NCBI RefSeq assembly: GCF_933775445.1
Contig: NC_065877.1
Location: 4,216,001 to 4,280,000, forward strand
DNA: 64,000 bases
Direction of reading: 5' to 3'
From: Argentina anserina
Taxonomy: Eukaryota; Streptophyta; Magnoliopsida; Rosales; Rosaceae
Part shown: positions 9,938 to 21,196 of the stretch, in pieces
Layout: every line of letters starts with the position of its first letter
Position numbering within the stretch: position 1 is the stretch's first letter
The notes under the pieces: generated by a model
Database searches by the model: none
What the model saw: the letters and a program-made list of their open reading frames with translations, nothing else
Told to the model about the DNA's origin: nothing
Translations under genes and position numbers: made by a program

Positions 9938-12014
9938 CTACTTGCCAAAGAGAATGTTGATTACCATCTTAACCACAGGTCCTTTTCTCCCCTTCAAGAC
10001 CTCCATTACGGCCTTCTTGTTAGGAACAAATCTCCTTGCTTTCATCTCCTTCAGAAACTCTCTGCCCTTCTCCACCTTGAAATCCTTCAGCCTGGAAAAG
10101 GCCTGAAACACAGCAGCATAGGTCCTGACATTGGGCTGCATTCCCTTGTCCATCATCTCTAAAGTGTACTTCTTGACGTCGCCAATGAAATTAGGGTCTT
10201 TTGCAAGTGCCTTAATGAGAACACTGTACGTGTATGCGTTAGGAGCAACTCCAAGAGATAACATACGCATGAACACTTTCAGTACTTCCTTGACCTCATC
10301 GGCCCTGGCATAGAACCCCATGACACCGGTGTGTGTCACTACATCAGGTATTTTGCCATCATCTATTACAATCATAATCTCCAAGATTTGGGACAAGAAT
10401 CCATCATTTTTTAGCATGGTTAGCATCTTAGTCAAAGTGTGGATGTATGGTCCATTCTTGCACATCATGTTGAAGTAATATTCCAGATCCTTGGGGTTTT
10501 CTGGATCATCCTCGATAACCTGTTTCTTGGCAATAGGAATATAACTCTCAGGAGGGTACTGTGACCAGTCAAACTTGTTGATATTCGCCTTTAGATCATC
10601 ATCATCCTCTGACTCATCTGAATAGTCTTCAACATTATCTAAATAGGAGAAAGAAAAATTAGACAGGTGGTCAAAATTTCAAATTCACATAATACGAGCG
10701 CAAGGAAATACAGAAACATTGATTAGAAAAAGGATTAAGCAATCAACATGCAATTTTCCACACAATAGAAAAACTGCAGATTATAGAGATGTATCTGTGA
10801 AATGACTGAAATCGTTCAATAGTTTAAAACTTTAACTAGCAATCTTAATTCATACACATAACAACAACAGAAACTAAGCTTCATATTCACTAACTAGTTT
10901 ACTATCTTAATTCATTATTCACACAACATACAAACTTGGAGATCAGAAACATATCCCTCTGAATTCACTTTTTAAAAATAGCAGAGGACATTTGTAATGT
11001 GAAATCTATTTAGTATTAACCAAATAGGGTGTCTATAAAACAGTTCAATGTCATCTCAGGTGCCTCAAGCACTCATCGAGCATAGGTTAAAAAACAAAAT
11101 GAATGAGCAATCTACTTGTTATTTTCATGCAACACCAAAGCAGCTAGGTAACAGATTGATTCAATAGTTTAACACTACAACCAGAACTAAGACATCACAT
11201 ACATTTACAAATTTGCTAATCCTAAATCATATTCAAAAACAGAAAACCTTAGATATCAGTAACAAAGGAAACATAATCGGTAGTCTTCGAACTACTCACC
11301 AAACAGAATATCAATAATGCTTTTGACCACAGGTCCTTTAGCCTCAGGAACCCGTCTAATAGCCCTCATTGCTTTCTTGTCAGCCACAAACCCATTTGCC
11401 TTCATCTCCACCAAAAACTGCTTGGCCTCCTCCATCTTCTCCTGCCTCACGAACGCCTCAAATACAGCAGTGTATGTGCTTGCATTGGGTTGCATTCCCT
11501 TCCCCATCATCTCCATCACAAGATCCTTTGCAATCCCATGAAAATTGTGATCCGAGTCTGCGGCCAGAGCCTTGATAATAACAGTATATGTGTAAGCATT
11601 AGGGGCACAATGTTCAGACTCCGCCATCATCCGGTACACATAAAAAGCCTCAGCAGTCTTGCCAGCTTCAGCATACTCATCAATAATTCCAGTCATGACC
11701 AGGACATTCGGTATTACACCCTCTTCAACGACTTGATTCCCAATCTCCATAGCCAAGTCCTCGTACCCGTCTGTGCCCAAATTGTCGAACATCTTGACAA
11801 AACTCTTGAAATGCCCTTCACTGGTGCACATAACTTTGTTGAAAACTTCTGGCAAGTCCCCGGGGTCTCCTGGTCCAAAGCCAAATGTAAACCCGTCGAC
11901 AAGTTTAAAAACTGATGTTGGAATTGGGGTTTCAAAGACCAAGTCCGTAACGTTGGGGCTGTTGATTGTGATCTTACTAATCGTGGTGTTAGAGTCAGAG
12001 CTTGAACTTGCCAT
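9938..12014 (-). CDS. Double-module PPR protein gene (At4g38150-like), two coding exons
   Basis: Exon 1 runs 12014-11300 and exon 2 10638-9938. Joined they give 471 residues in frame (715 + 701 nt). Module 1 starts MASSSSDSNTTISK and holds a degenerate repeat plus three PPRs (VLVMTGIIDEYAEAGKT; NAYTYTVIIKALAADSD; NASTYTAVFEAFVRQEK), then the tail KGPVVKSIIDILFG. Its last codons read GGT GAG TAG; G|GTGAGT is also a consensus splice donor. The 661-bp intron ends TTTCTTTCTCCTATTTAG. Module 2 begins with an acidic linker (DNVEDYSDESEDDDD), has PPRs such as NAYTYSVLIKALAKDPNF, and ends INILFGK. If the intron is retained, module 1 stops as a 240-residue protein. A 5'-UTR intron is likely at 12027-12451. 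P-type PPRs bind organellar RNA, but no clear transit peptide is visible here. Gene certain; spliced form is my inference. Confidence 0.75.
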
Positions 12015-13250
12015 TGTTAATAAAATCTGATCAAGAATTGAGGCAAATTAATCAACACTTCAAAATAACAAGAAAGTCCACAAAATCAAGTCTGAACATA
12101 AAAACTAGTCAAATTAATCAACACTCCTAATCAAAGATTCTTCACGAACCTAAACCCTAGAAAACGAAAAAACTAGAGTCAAATGTCAAAAATCAAGATC
12201 CAACGCAACCAAACAGAACATGAAATTGAGCCTGATTAGATAAGCAAATACGAGCTCTCACATCAAAATGAAGTATGAAACATGTGCTATTCAAAGATCG
12301 ATGAAGAACCTAATCATCAAAACCCTAGAAATCGAGCTCATCTGTTGTCAAATTTGCTCATATAAACTTGAGGCATTCTTCTTTACTAAAACAAATTGAA
12401 AAGCTATGGCGCGGGAATCAAAGATAGAAGTAGGAAGAGAGAGATGATTACCTCTAGTAGCGACGACTGAGGAGGAGCGAGGAAGAAGAAGAAGAAGACG
12501 CTTGTGTTTTTCTTGAGAGACGAAATGTGGAAATGTGGAATTGAATTGAGGGAAGGAGTTAGCTAAAACCCTCTCGTGTTTCCAGAAACTTCTGCTTTCT
12601 CAAGTTTAATTTAAAGCTTTTTTCACTTGGAAATAGTAACTTTTTATTTATTTTTACTAAACTTACAAGCCAACTTGAAAATGTATGATAAGGGGAAACT
12701 TGGAAATGAAAACTTGCAAAGAGCAAAAATAGCATATGAAAACAAAATAATTTAAGGAACACAAGGTTTCTAAACGAGTTTATTGTTAAAAATATATATC
12801 AATATTATTATTTTCGACCATAAAATTCACGATATTAACTATAGAGTAGTCGATGACCTCTTGATCATCTTAATTGTTTGGGTTTTAAGTGTGTATAAGC
12901 AACTCATACATCTATGAATTTTGAGACAATGAGGCACATTAAATATCGTTATAGTCATACGTGTGATTTATTAATTATGAACTTAAACTTGAATCGTTCA
13001 CTTTGAAGTGATTTAGTTCGTCCATTTAAAATTTTACAATCAGTTTCCACGAAATAGTCTATGTGCCTATACAATCTGGCCTGTATGTACAACAATAACA
13101 CAATAAACCCGACTTTTCATGAACAACATTAGCCTTATGCCATGGGCATAAACATGAGCATCATAACCTCGCTAGCATAATAAAATATATACTTGTATTT
13201 TATTAAAGACATGCTTCAATAACATATTTTGCAAGAGCAAAGGTAATAAT
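12015..13250. other. 5' leader of the PPR gene and spacer
   Basis: Contains the probable 5'-UTR intron of the PPR gene (minus strand, donor AGAG|GTAATC at 12451, acceptor TTGATCAG at 12027), with GA-rich leader sequence to about 12510. The rest to 13250 is AT-rich with no gene. Confidence 0.5.
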
Positions 13251-13908
13251 GGCTGTGTTTGGTACAGCTGGGCTTATAAAAAAAGCTGGTTTATGCTGAT
13301 TTTTTAGAATAAGTGGCTGATAAGTGAAGTAACTGACTGTTTGGTAAACTGACTTATATAAGTGGTTGTTAGTGACAAAAGCTCTGTCAGAGCGTTTGGT
13401 AAACTCAAACTGGTTTGTGCTTTTAATTTGTCAAGTGACCAATTTGTCAAGATAATTTTGAGTCAATTTTAGTTTAAAACAATGCTTGAAAATATATGAC
13501 TTTAATTGGATAATTTTAAAATTATCTTAAACAAATATATTCCTATATTGATAACATAGTTTTGATTAGGATCATGTAAATACATAAATACTCATACACG
13601 CACATCCATCAAATTTTGAGCAATCATGTTTCGTAATGTATCTATTTCTTGTGTATCATGGAGATTTTGTTATTGATTTTGCTCTTCAACGTCATCATTA
13701 TCTTCCTCATCTCCACCATTTCTTGAGGAGATATTAAAAGGAAAATAATAAAAGGAAGGGCTTGAGAAGTCAACATTATAAACTATATAAACACAAAGTC
13801 CATACAAGGACATAAAATAAAAAATAAACATCAATTGCATGCAGTACAACATTCACTTTAAAAGAATGTGAGATCATGACATAGCCAAACAAGTACAATA
13901 AAGATTAC

Positions 13909-14028
13909 CTGAGTATCAATGTCCAGATCCACCTCCTGTGCATTCAGTGATGCCAATTCATAGTTTAAGACCCAAGAAAGTAAGGCACGTATCCCATTTT
14001 CCGCTCACTCTTGATGCAACTGAGCAGG
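13909..14028 (-). pseudogene. Fragment of a GTE-type bromodomain gene (C-terminal region exon)
   Basis: A 120-bp exon-like block between a TTTTTATAG acceptor and a CAG|GTAATC donor reads LASLNAQEVDLDIDTQ at its end. This resembles the region after the bromodomain of GTE1/GTE6-like proteins (pattern A-x-E-V-D-L-D-I-D). One in-frame TGA lies near its start, so the copy is decayed. It lies downstream of the bromodomain piece at 14627-14704 in the same orientation, as expected for one captured gene. Confidence 0.5.
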
Positions 14029-14626
14029 CTATAAAAATGAACGTGTAACAGTGTAATAAAACTTTCATGCAACACTTGTTCTCTGCAATTTTGTACTCAG
14101 AAATCTGAACTGTCCAAATACAGTAGTTACCAGAATCAACTATACCTAGAAAAAATAGAATTTAAAGGAAATTACAATAAACTTCTAATACAATACCATC
14201 CCAGACCCAAATACTAAGAGACCGAAACAAGTAGGTGACCATCAAAGGGATCCTTTTTTTTTTCTTCTGTAGTACAAATATGTATATAGCCTAATAATCA
14301 TCAGGGAAGAAGAAAAAAAATTAGAATAATTAATTAGTGAAAAGTGCTTTCAACAGCATGAAGACTTATACAAGTTCTATTTAAATTGAAGGTGGAACTG
14401 TAAGTTTCTATAACATTTCATTTCGACTACTTTAACAAGGACTAGTTTTTAGTAGGTATACATCATACGAGACCTCCACAGCAATGCAATAACAACTACA
14501 TAGTCAATCTAATCTGAATCATAAACCCATATATCCAATAACAACTACATAGTAGTAACAAGTCAAAAAAACTCGCTCTTCCTTAAGAGTTAAGAGTAAG
14601 AAGACCATCTCCGAAAAAAAGCTTAC

Positions 14627-14704
14627 TTGATGATAGTCCTGCAATCCCAGTTTTTGAACATCTACAGGCGTCATAAAAGGCCATGACCACTTGTGCTGAG
14701 TGAT
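14627..14704 (-). pseudogene. Fragment of a GTE-type bromodomain gene (N-terminal part of the bromodomain)
   Basis: A 78-bp block reads ITQHKWSWPFMTPVDVQKLG then LQDYHQ, the ZA-loop start of plant GTE bromodomains (H-x-W-x-W-P-F-x-x-P-V-D-V-x-x-L-G-L-x-D-Y). It is flanked by a GGGCAATTTGCAG acceptor and a GTAAGC donor. The rest of the bromodomain is not found nearby. In intact proteins this domain reads acetylated histone tails. Here it is a captured exon inside the TIR element. Confidence 0.7.
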
Positions 14705-14781
14705 CTGCAAATTGCCCAAAAGTGATATATTAACTAGATAAACTCCATTTATATATTACTTGTCACTAAAATTCTGCATAC

Positions 14782-14895
14782 CTCAGGTTTCCGAGTGGCG
14801 AGTATACCAACCAAAGACGACTTCCCAACATTACGAGCTCCAACAAGACAAAGTGTTGATGTCTCTAGATCAACTACATGCATTTGTCTCAATAT
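14782..14895 (-). pseudogene. Fragment of a Nog1-like GTPase gene (P-loop exon)
   Basis: A 114-bp exon-like block with TATGCAG acceptor and GAG|GTATGC donor encodes 38 residues, ILRQMHVVDLETSTLCLVGA followed by RNVGKSSLVGILATRKPE. GARNVGKSS is a P-loop (GxxxxGKS). The context fits the Obg/Nog1 type of plant organellar or nucleolar GTPase (from memory, like PDE318/At1g80770). The arginine in the loop replaces the proline usual in the family (GxPNVGKS). No further GTPase exons (switch, G4) are found in the element. Confidence 0.65.
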
Positions 14896-16249
14896 CTGCA
14901 TATATAAATGGTCAAAAAAGACCAAATTCCTAGAAAAATGAACTCAAATACTCAATCATAACACGACTCGATCATAACACAATGGAAGAGAAATCATATC
15001 TTGCTTAACTCTGATTATTTCTAGATAAAATCTTTGATCAATAAAGAGCTAATCATTAAAGGTTTGAATCATAAGGTGCAGGTTTTAAACGTTGTAAGGA
15101 AGCACATAAAGATCAGGGTTCTATCGACAAAGAAATCAAACATAATGGAATTGAAGACACTAAACCAAGTCAATGATATTTGATGCATAAAAGAATCACA
15201 TACCCATTCAAACATTAACCAATTACCCAAGAAATTATGATCAGAACCAACAAACCTCAATATACACAGAATCAAGAATCATACTGCAAAGTGCAAACCA
15301 AACCCAACTCCCACCATCTCCAAGATTGATCAAAGAAATTTGAAACTAAGATTGCTAAATTACTAACCTTCAATCAAATTGCCAAGACCCATTGCTTGAT
15401 TTCGAATCTTGCCCATTTTGTTTGACATCTATTGTTTGATCTTTTCTGGACTCTAATATATTGGTCCTCATTGTTTTTCACTTTCATTTGCATAGGGGGC
15501 TACCATCTATCATGCATCTATATACGAACTCTGAGCCAGAGTTTCTGATAGGTACGCAAAATAATTCTTTACCATATTCCTATTCCATACAAATGAATTC
15601 TTTTATTTCACCAATTCATTCATTTCTTTGGACATATTGCAACGCCAAAATGAAAACATTAACCATTATTTTATCCTGAATTTTCTCAATTGTCTTTCTA
15701 AATCTTACCAGAAATCAAAATAGAAAAGAACCCTAGTTCGCAAGAAGCATAGAGCTTGAGAAAACAAGAATATAACTAGAAATCAAGAACAATTAGTGGA
15801 TTAGCAGAAACTAACCTGTGAAATGAAACCAAAATCACATACGACCCCGTAGCAGACTCGGGTAACCATGGACGAGGGGGAAGATAGAGGCGCGCCTATC
15901 AGATTATGGAGGATTTACGTCGTCCACCGAGAGGGGCGAGATATCAGAGAAGAGGAGAAGACCAAAGAATTGAAAGAGGAGAGGCGTCGAAAAGAAAGAG
16001 ATTGGGTTGTGTAATTAATTCAGTTTCACGAGAGTACCCACTGGAATTTTGAAAGTTCATTAATTATCGCTACAGTGTTCTCCGCATCTCCACAGCTTAT
16101 GGCTTCCAAAAGGAGGGTAACCCCTACTTATGCTTTTGCCCTCTAAAAGTCGGAGCTTTTCAACGAAGCGACTTATTAAGATGTTTACCAAACACAAAAG
16201 TGGGCTTCACTTATAATCACATAAGCTTAAAGCTTTACCAAACACAGCC

Positions 16250-17006
16250 AATATGGATGGATGATCGACCATTCCATTCTATGATTCTATCTACTTTACT
16301 AAAGAAAATAATGATGACTATATTAACAAATGACGCTTGTTATCGATAACGTACGACACCGCTTTGCTTGTTACCTTTTAGGCTTTTACAAATACATTTG
16401 GTTTTCACGTGCTCCTAAAAACCCTTGCCCCTTAAAAAAAACACCTTGAAGGCCTTGGCTTTTTACTGGGAGTAGTATCACTAGGCTTCTAGGCGTATAC
16501 CAAAGGTTAAAAAGCTACAGGCTTTGCAGTGGTTCAGGCTTACGCAAAGAGATGACGAAGCAGGTTGCCATTTCTGTGAAAGAAAGCTTAGCCTAGTGAT
16601 CTATACACTCATACACAACCCATCACTCTTGCATGAGTTCAATCATGTAATCTTTTTGTTCAATTTGATATGATCGAGCTTGATTTGATGTTTTGAACTT
16701 CAAATCCCAATGGGACATAACCACTCAGTTACACAAATTGAAAGGTTCTCACTTAGAACCACATCTAACACACAAAATTAAGCATACAAGTACACTTGGA
16801 CTCTAGTATCTACTAAAGACTAACTATAGTAACATCTCAAATGAATAGAGGATATACAAGCTCTGTAACTTACTATCCAAAGATTCAAACAGATCCAAAA
16901 TAGTGCGTAGATGATATTAACACAACATACAACATAACATAGGCAATAAGAAACATTTCCAATTCAGATTCTGAGCACAACATATATCAACAAAGGCATG
17001 AGCAAT
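16250..17006. other. Intergenic, nothing recognised
   Basis: Spacer between the TIR element and the LTR at 17012. No gene or clear repeat. Confidence 0.5.
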
Positions 17007-17011
17007 CTCCT

Positions 17012-19135
17012 TCTCACAGCCCCCGAAATTCGAATGATAAAAATTCGAATTTAAAATCATAAAAACTCTAAAACAATTTCAAATATATTGAAATCATCTT
17101 ATCATAATAGTGTATCGAAACTGAGTCCACAGCATAACTCAGTCGACTTGAATGATACATAACCAGTTTTTACCTCAGTATTATAACCAATGTAAATGTA
17201 AAATTCACTCAATCTTCACCACACAACAGAAGAAAGAAATCTTCAGAGTAAACCATATGAATCTGCTAATCTCCACTTGCAAAACTATCCCCTACACCAT
17301 CAAATTGGTGCATCGGGATTGTAAACACAAATCTGGTAAGTTTTACAGCCCGTATGAGTAAACCAACAGTAAACATACATCGCATACAAAGGAAATATGT
17401 CAAATAACAATTAAAGACAAACGTACTCATGTGACACTGGACAACCCATCTGTTACCCAAAATCACTTAAAAACATGGGTACTCATGAGACTGAGACAAC
17501 CCATCTGTTACCCCTCATGATGTACACCGACATGCACTAGGCAACCCATCTGGTTACCTAAAATCATGTAAAACATGGGTACTCATGAGACACAGGCACT
17601 CATTTGTTACCCCTCATGCAGTACACCGACAGACATTGGGCAGCCCATCTATACTCAATGTCACTAAAAACAATATGGGTACTCATGAGAATCAGGCAAC
17701 CCATCTGTTACCTCTCATGCAGTACACATGCAGACAGACTAAAACTCTAACTGAATCGTAAACGACACCCGGCCAAGGCTCGGTTCGATTACTGCCGAAG
17801 ACAGAAAAACACGTCCGAAGACAGAAAACGTTTTAACAAGACTCAATGTTAAAACCACGAACAATAACAATCCACACATATTATTGTACTACAACAAAGC
17901 GACTCTTACTCAAATAAAATAAATATAGTTGCCACAGTATAATTCATTTTGAAATAAGAACGTGACAGTATATAACATAACAATCCATATATATGTATTG
18001 TATTTACCATTTTATACACATACACACCCACTATATTATATACGTGTCCTAGTTCGATCTTTTAACAAAAAACGTAACTATGAGTCACCGCCAAGGGTAT
18101 ACTCGTCATAGTAATATTTACTCACATTCACCATAGTTCAGAATCACTAAAACTTTTTCAAAATCATTTATTAAAATAGCGTTTCACTTACTCATGAACC
18201 GTAGACGATCAAGTTCATGTAATTTAAACCAAAACATATTTTAAAAATAATTTTTATAAACTAATGATGCATCGACTATGGTGACAACTCAAACTAAATT
18301 CAATAATGATATCACTACTTCGATCATGATGATCATTGTGAGGTTTACTCACCTTATTTCCTGCGTACAACTTCCACGATACCGAAAGCGATTCTCTCAC
18401 TCGTTTTGTCAGTCACCTAATAGCATGATAAAATGCTTAGAAAACGATACATAAAATATCAGGTGACGATTTCATTACAGCTAAATGTTGTTCATAAAAC
18501 ACTGTTTGTGTTTCGTTGTTTTATAAAACACTGTTCATGAACAATATTCACAATTATTGCTCATGACACTAATCACAGTTACTGTTCACGCGCCGCCACC
18601 ATTTTCCGACCACCATCAATGACCACTAAATTTCACCACCACAATCTAAATGACATTTCTAATAACTTTCTAGTTCACAAGAAAATCTAAATCAAAGCTT
18701 AAGTCCTCCACTTTCGGAATTTCTGAAAAATCCCAAATCAAGAACCCTATAATTGAAATTTCTTGGTTCGAGTTCTTACCATTCGATTTAGCTCAAAACC
18801 TTTGCAGGGGTTGTTGACGACGTTGAGGCAAGGAGTTTGAGACCGGTGGTGAAGCATAAACTCGCCGAAAAATTGAACACAACCGGGTCACCGTTGGGTT
18901 TCCGGATTGACTTCGAGGTTTCGATGCGTGGAAACCGGCGTGCTACTTCACGATCCACCACCACAGTGAGGCGCGCAAGGAGACGAAGCGATCTGAGCTA
19001 GCCCGGTCGCCTGAAACTGCCGGAGTCGTCCGGAAAAGTCGGTTCGGGTCAGCCGGATCCCGGTCGGGTTAGAAGAAAAATTTCTCCTCTGAAGGTGCGC
19101 GTGCGGGGAGAGGGAGGAAAAATGAGGTTATTACA
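17012..19135 (-). mobile_element. Solo LTR (family 1), internally deleted, with 5-bp target duplication
   Basis: The 2.1-kb segment starts TCTCACAGCCCCCGAAATTCG and ends GGTTATTACA; both are family-1 termini read in reverse (compare 27312 and 24558). It is flanked by CTCCT at 17007-17011 and 19136-19140, a perfect 5-bp target duplication; the TG terminus has mutated to TC. It is colinear with the complete copy on the opposite strand, for example GGTAAGTTTTACAGCCCGTA matches the complement near 26910. The part that would carry the TATA box has been lost. A repeated ACCCATCTGTTACC / GGGTACTCATGAGA phrase forms a short tandem array at 17410-17720. Confidence 0.85.
17410..17720. repeat. Short tandem array inside the LTR
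   Basis: The phrase GGGTACTCATGAGA followed by CAACCCATCTGTTACC recurs about four times with spacings of 60-110 bases, with variation. Related phrases are found in the complete LTR (complement, near 26600-26830). Confidence 0.7.
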
Positions 19136-19310
19136 CTCCTTGCCCACACAACTCAGAAGTAGCAGCTAGGAATTAGATATTGTTCAACATAACAAAAGGC
19201 CTATTACATGATGTGATCATAACCGTTCCCTAATTCATTCCACGGTATCCATGTTTATACCCACAAAACCACAACATAGTAGTTAAGAGTTAAGACAACA
19301 GGATGCAGAT

Positions 19311-21196
19311 TTACTTGTTGAAAAGAACAGTGATGACGGTTTGAACCACAGGTCCTTTTCTTCCCTTGAGAACTTCCATCACAGCCTTCCTTTTAGCCCT
19401 GAATCCCTTGGCTTTCATCTCCATCAGAAACTCCTTCCCTTTCTTCACATTATCCTCCTCCAACCGAGCAAAGGCCTTGAACACAGGGGTGTATGTCCTG
19501 GCATTGGGCTGCATTCCCTTATCCATCATTTCCAGCAAGTATGTCTTAGCATCTTCAAAAAAGTCAGAATCCTTAGCAAGTGCCTTGATGATAACACTAT
19601 AAGTGTATGCATTTGGGGTAACTCCGAGGGATAGCATGCGCAAGAAAACCTTCCGAGCCTCCTTGGCTTGATCATTCTTGGCATAAATCTCAATTACACC
19701 AGTGTGGGTTACAACTTCAGGTATATCACCTGATTCAAACTCATCCCTGATCTCGTGAGCTTGGGACATGAATCCATCTTTCTTTAGCATGTTGACCATC
19801 CTGGTGAGGGTGTGGACGAGGGGTTCCATCTTGCACATCATGTCGAAGACACATTCCAAATCTTTGGGGTTTTCTGGGTCGTCTTCAATGACATGTTTCT
19901 TGCCAACATAGCCATTAGGAGGGCAATTCATCTGTTCCATCATTCTGTTGGACTTGTTCATATCATCATCATCATGTTCCGAGTCACCTGAATTGTCTTC
20001 CGAGTTATCTACAGGCAACAACTTTTCGAAGTTAGTAAAGAGCAGCAATCCTAATTGAAGTCCACACAACACAGATACTAGGAGGAGATGAGAAACATGT
20101 CTTCATTCATTTCATCTACTCAAGCTTACATAAGGCGAAACCAATCACTTGCATTGCCCACAAAACCAATGAGATGCATTTACTGATCCAATTATGTTAG
20201 CAATTAGCATTCATTTCAACTAGAAACCCTAGTTCACACCCACAATAGCACCAATACAAGGACATCAAGTATGGACTTAACCAGCTTTGACAAGAAATCC
20301 TAATCAATCTCACATCAAAAGCATATCCCATTTAATTTTAAGTTACTAACAGAGCAAAACTAGTACTGTTAACTATACTCACCAAAGAAAATAATACGTC
20401 CCATGTCATTTCATGTTATAATAGAGCATGCAAATGGAAATAGAAATTGTTGAGTCTACTTACCAAAGAGAATCTCGCTAATGAATCTAACCAGAGGTCC
20501 TTTACCCTTAAGAACATGTCTCATAGCCCTCATTGCCTCCCTATTAGCCACAAATCCATTAGCTTTCATCCCCTCCAGAAACATCTTACCCTCCTCCATC
20601 TTCTCATGCCCAGCAAACGCCTCAAGCACGGCGGTGTAAGTCTTGGCATTGGGCTGCAACCCTTTCCCCATCATCTCCATCACGTATTCCTTAGCAACCC
20701 CAAGAAAACTGGGGTCCGGGTCTGCAGCCAGTGCTTTAATAACAACACTGTAAGTGTACGCATTAGGGGCACAACGTTCTGATTCCAACATCATCCTATA
20801 CACATAAAGAGCCTCCATGGTCTTGCCAGCCTCAGCATACTCATCAACAATCCCTGTTAGCACCACAACCTTGGAAATAGACCCCTCTTCAGTAATATCA
20901 TTCCCAATCTCCATAGCCAAGTCATTGTAGCCGTCTGTTAATAGGTTATCAATCATCTTCATAGAATGCTTGATAAAGCCTTCCCTGCTGTTCACCACCT
21001 TGTTGAAAATTTGGGGCAAGTCCTCCGGATCTCCTGGGCCAACCACGATGCGTGGCAATTCGCCACCTTCCCAAATAGCTGAAGGAAGCTTGCTATCTTC
21101 AAACACCAAATTACCAATGTGGGGGCTGTTAATCTTAACCGTAATTTGTTTTTTGGTTTTGAATCTGGACCTGGACCTTGAGCCTGAGCTTGCCAT
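19311..21196 (-). CDS. Double-module PPR protein gene (At4g38150-like), two coding exons
   Basis: Exon 1 21196-20464, exon 2 20008-19311; joined they encode 476 residues in frame (733 + 698 nt). Module 1 starts MASSGSRSRSRFKTKK, then GPGDPEDLPQIFNKVV, and holds PPRs such as NAYTYSVVIKALAADPD and NAKTYTAVLEAFAGHEK. Its tail EILFG is encoded by GGT followed by AAG TAG, where G|GTAAGT is a strong donor overlapping the stop. The 455-bp intron has a perfect TACTAAC branch-point-like motif and ends CCTGTAG. Module 2 opens with DNSEDNSGDSEHDDDD and PENPKDLECVFDMM, has PPRs (VVTHTGVIEIYAKNDQ, NAYTYSVIIKALAKDSD) and ends VLFNK. Intron retention would give a 246-residue module-1 protein. A 5'-UTR intron is likely at 21211-21775. 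Probable RNA-binding protein; compartment not clear from the N-terminus. Confidence 0.75.

Larger units (their letters stand above)
13251..16249. mobile_element. TIR DNA transposon carrying host gene fragments (Pack-type)
   Basis: The 3.0-kb segment is bounded by perfect 14-bp inverted repeats, GGCTGTGTTTGGTA at 13251 and TACCAAACACAGCC ending at 16249; similarity extends about five bases further with one mismatch. It is flanked by AAT on both sides. Subterminal GTTTGGTAAAC and ACTTATA motifs recur at both ends. TIR style and short target site suggest PIF/Harbinger or a related superfamily, but AAT is not the usual TAA/TTA, so the class is open. There is no transposase. Inside, on the minus strand, are intron-containing fragments of at least two unrelated host genes, listed separately. 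Confidence 0.8.

Noticed and set aside
20009..20072. ATG at 20072 as start of a separate PPR gene (19311-20072)
   Set aside because: The first 21 codons (MLCGLQLGLLLFTNF...) are intron sequence containing the branch-point-like TACTAAC and the TGTAG acceptor; the paralogous module at 10638 has the same acceptor position without that extension.
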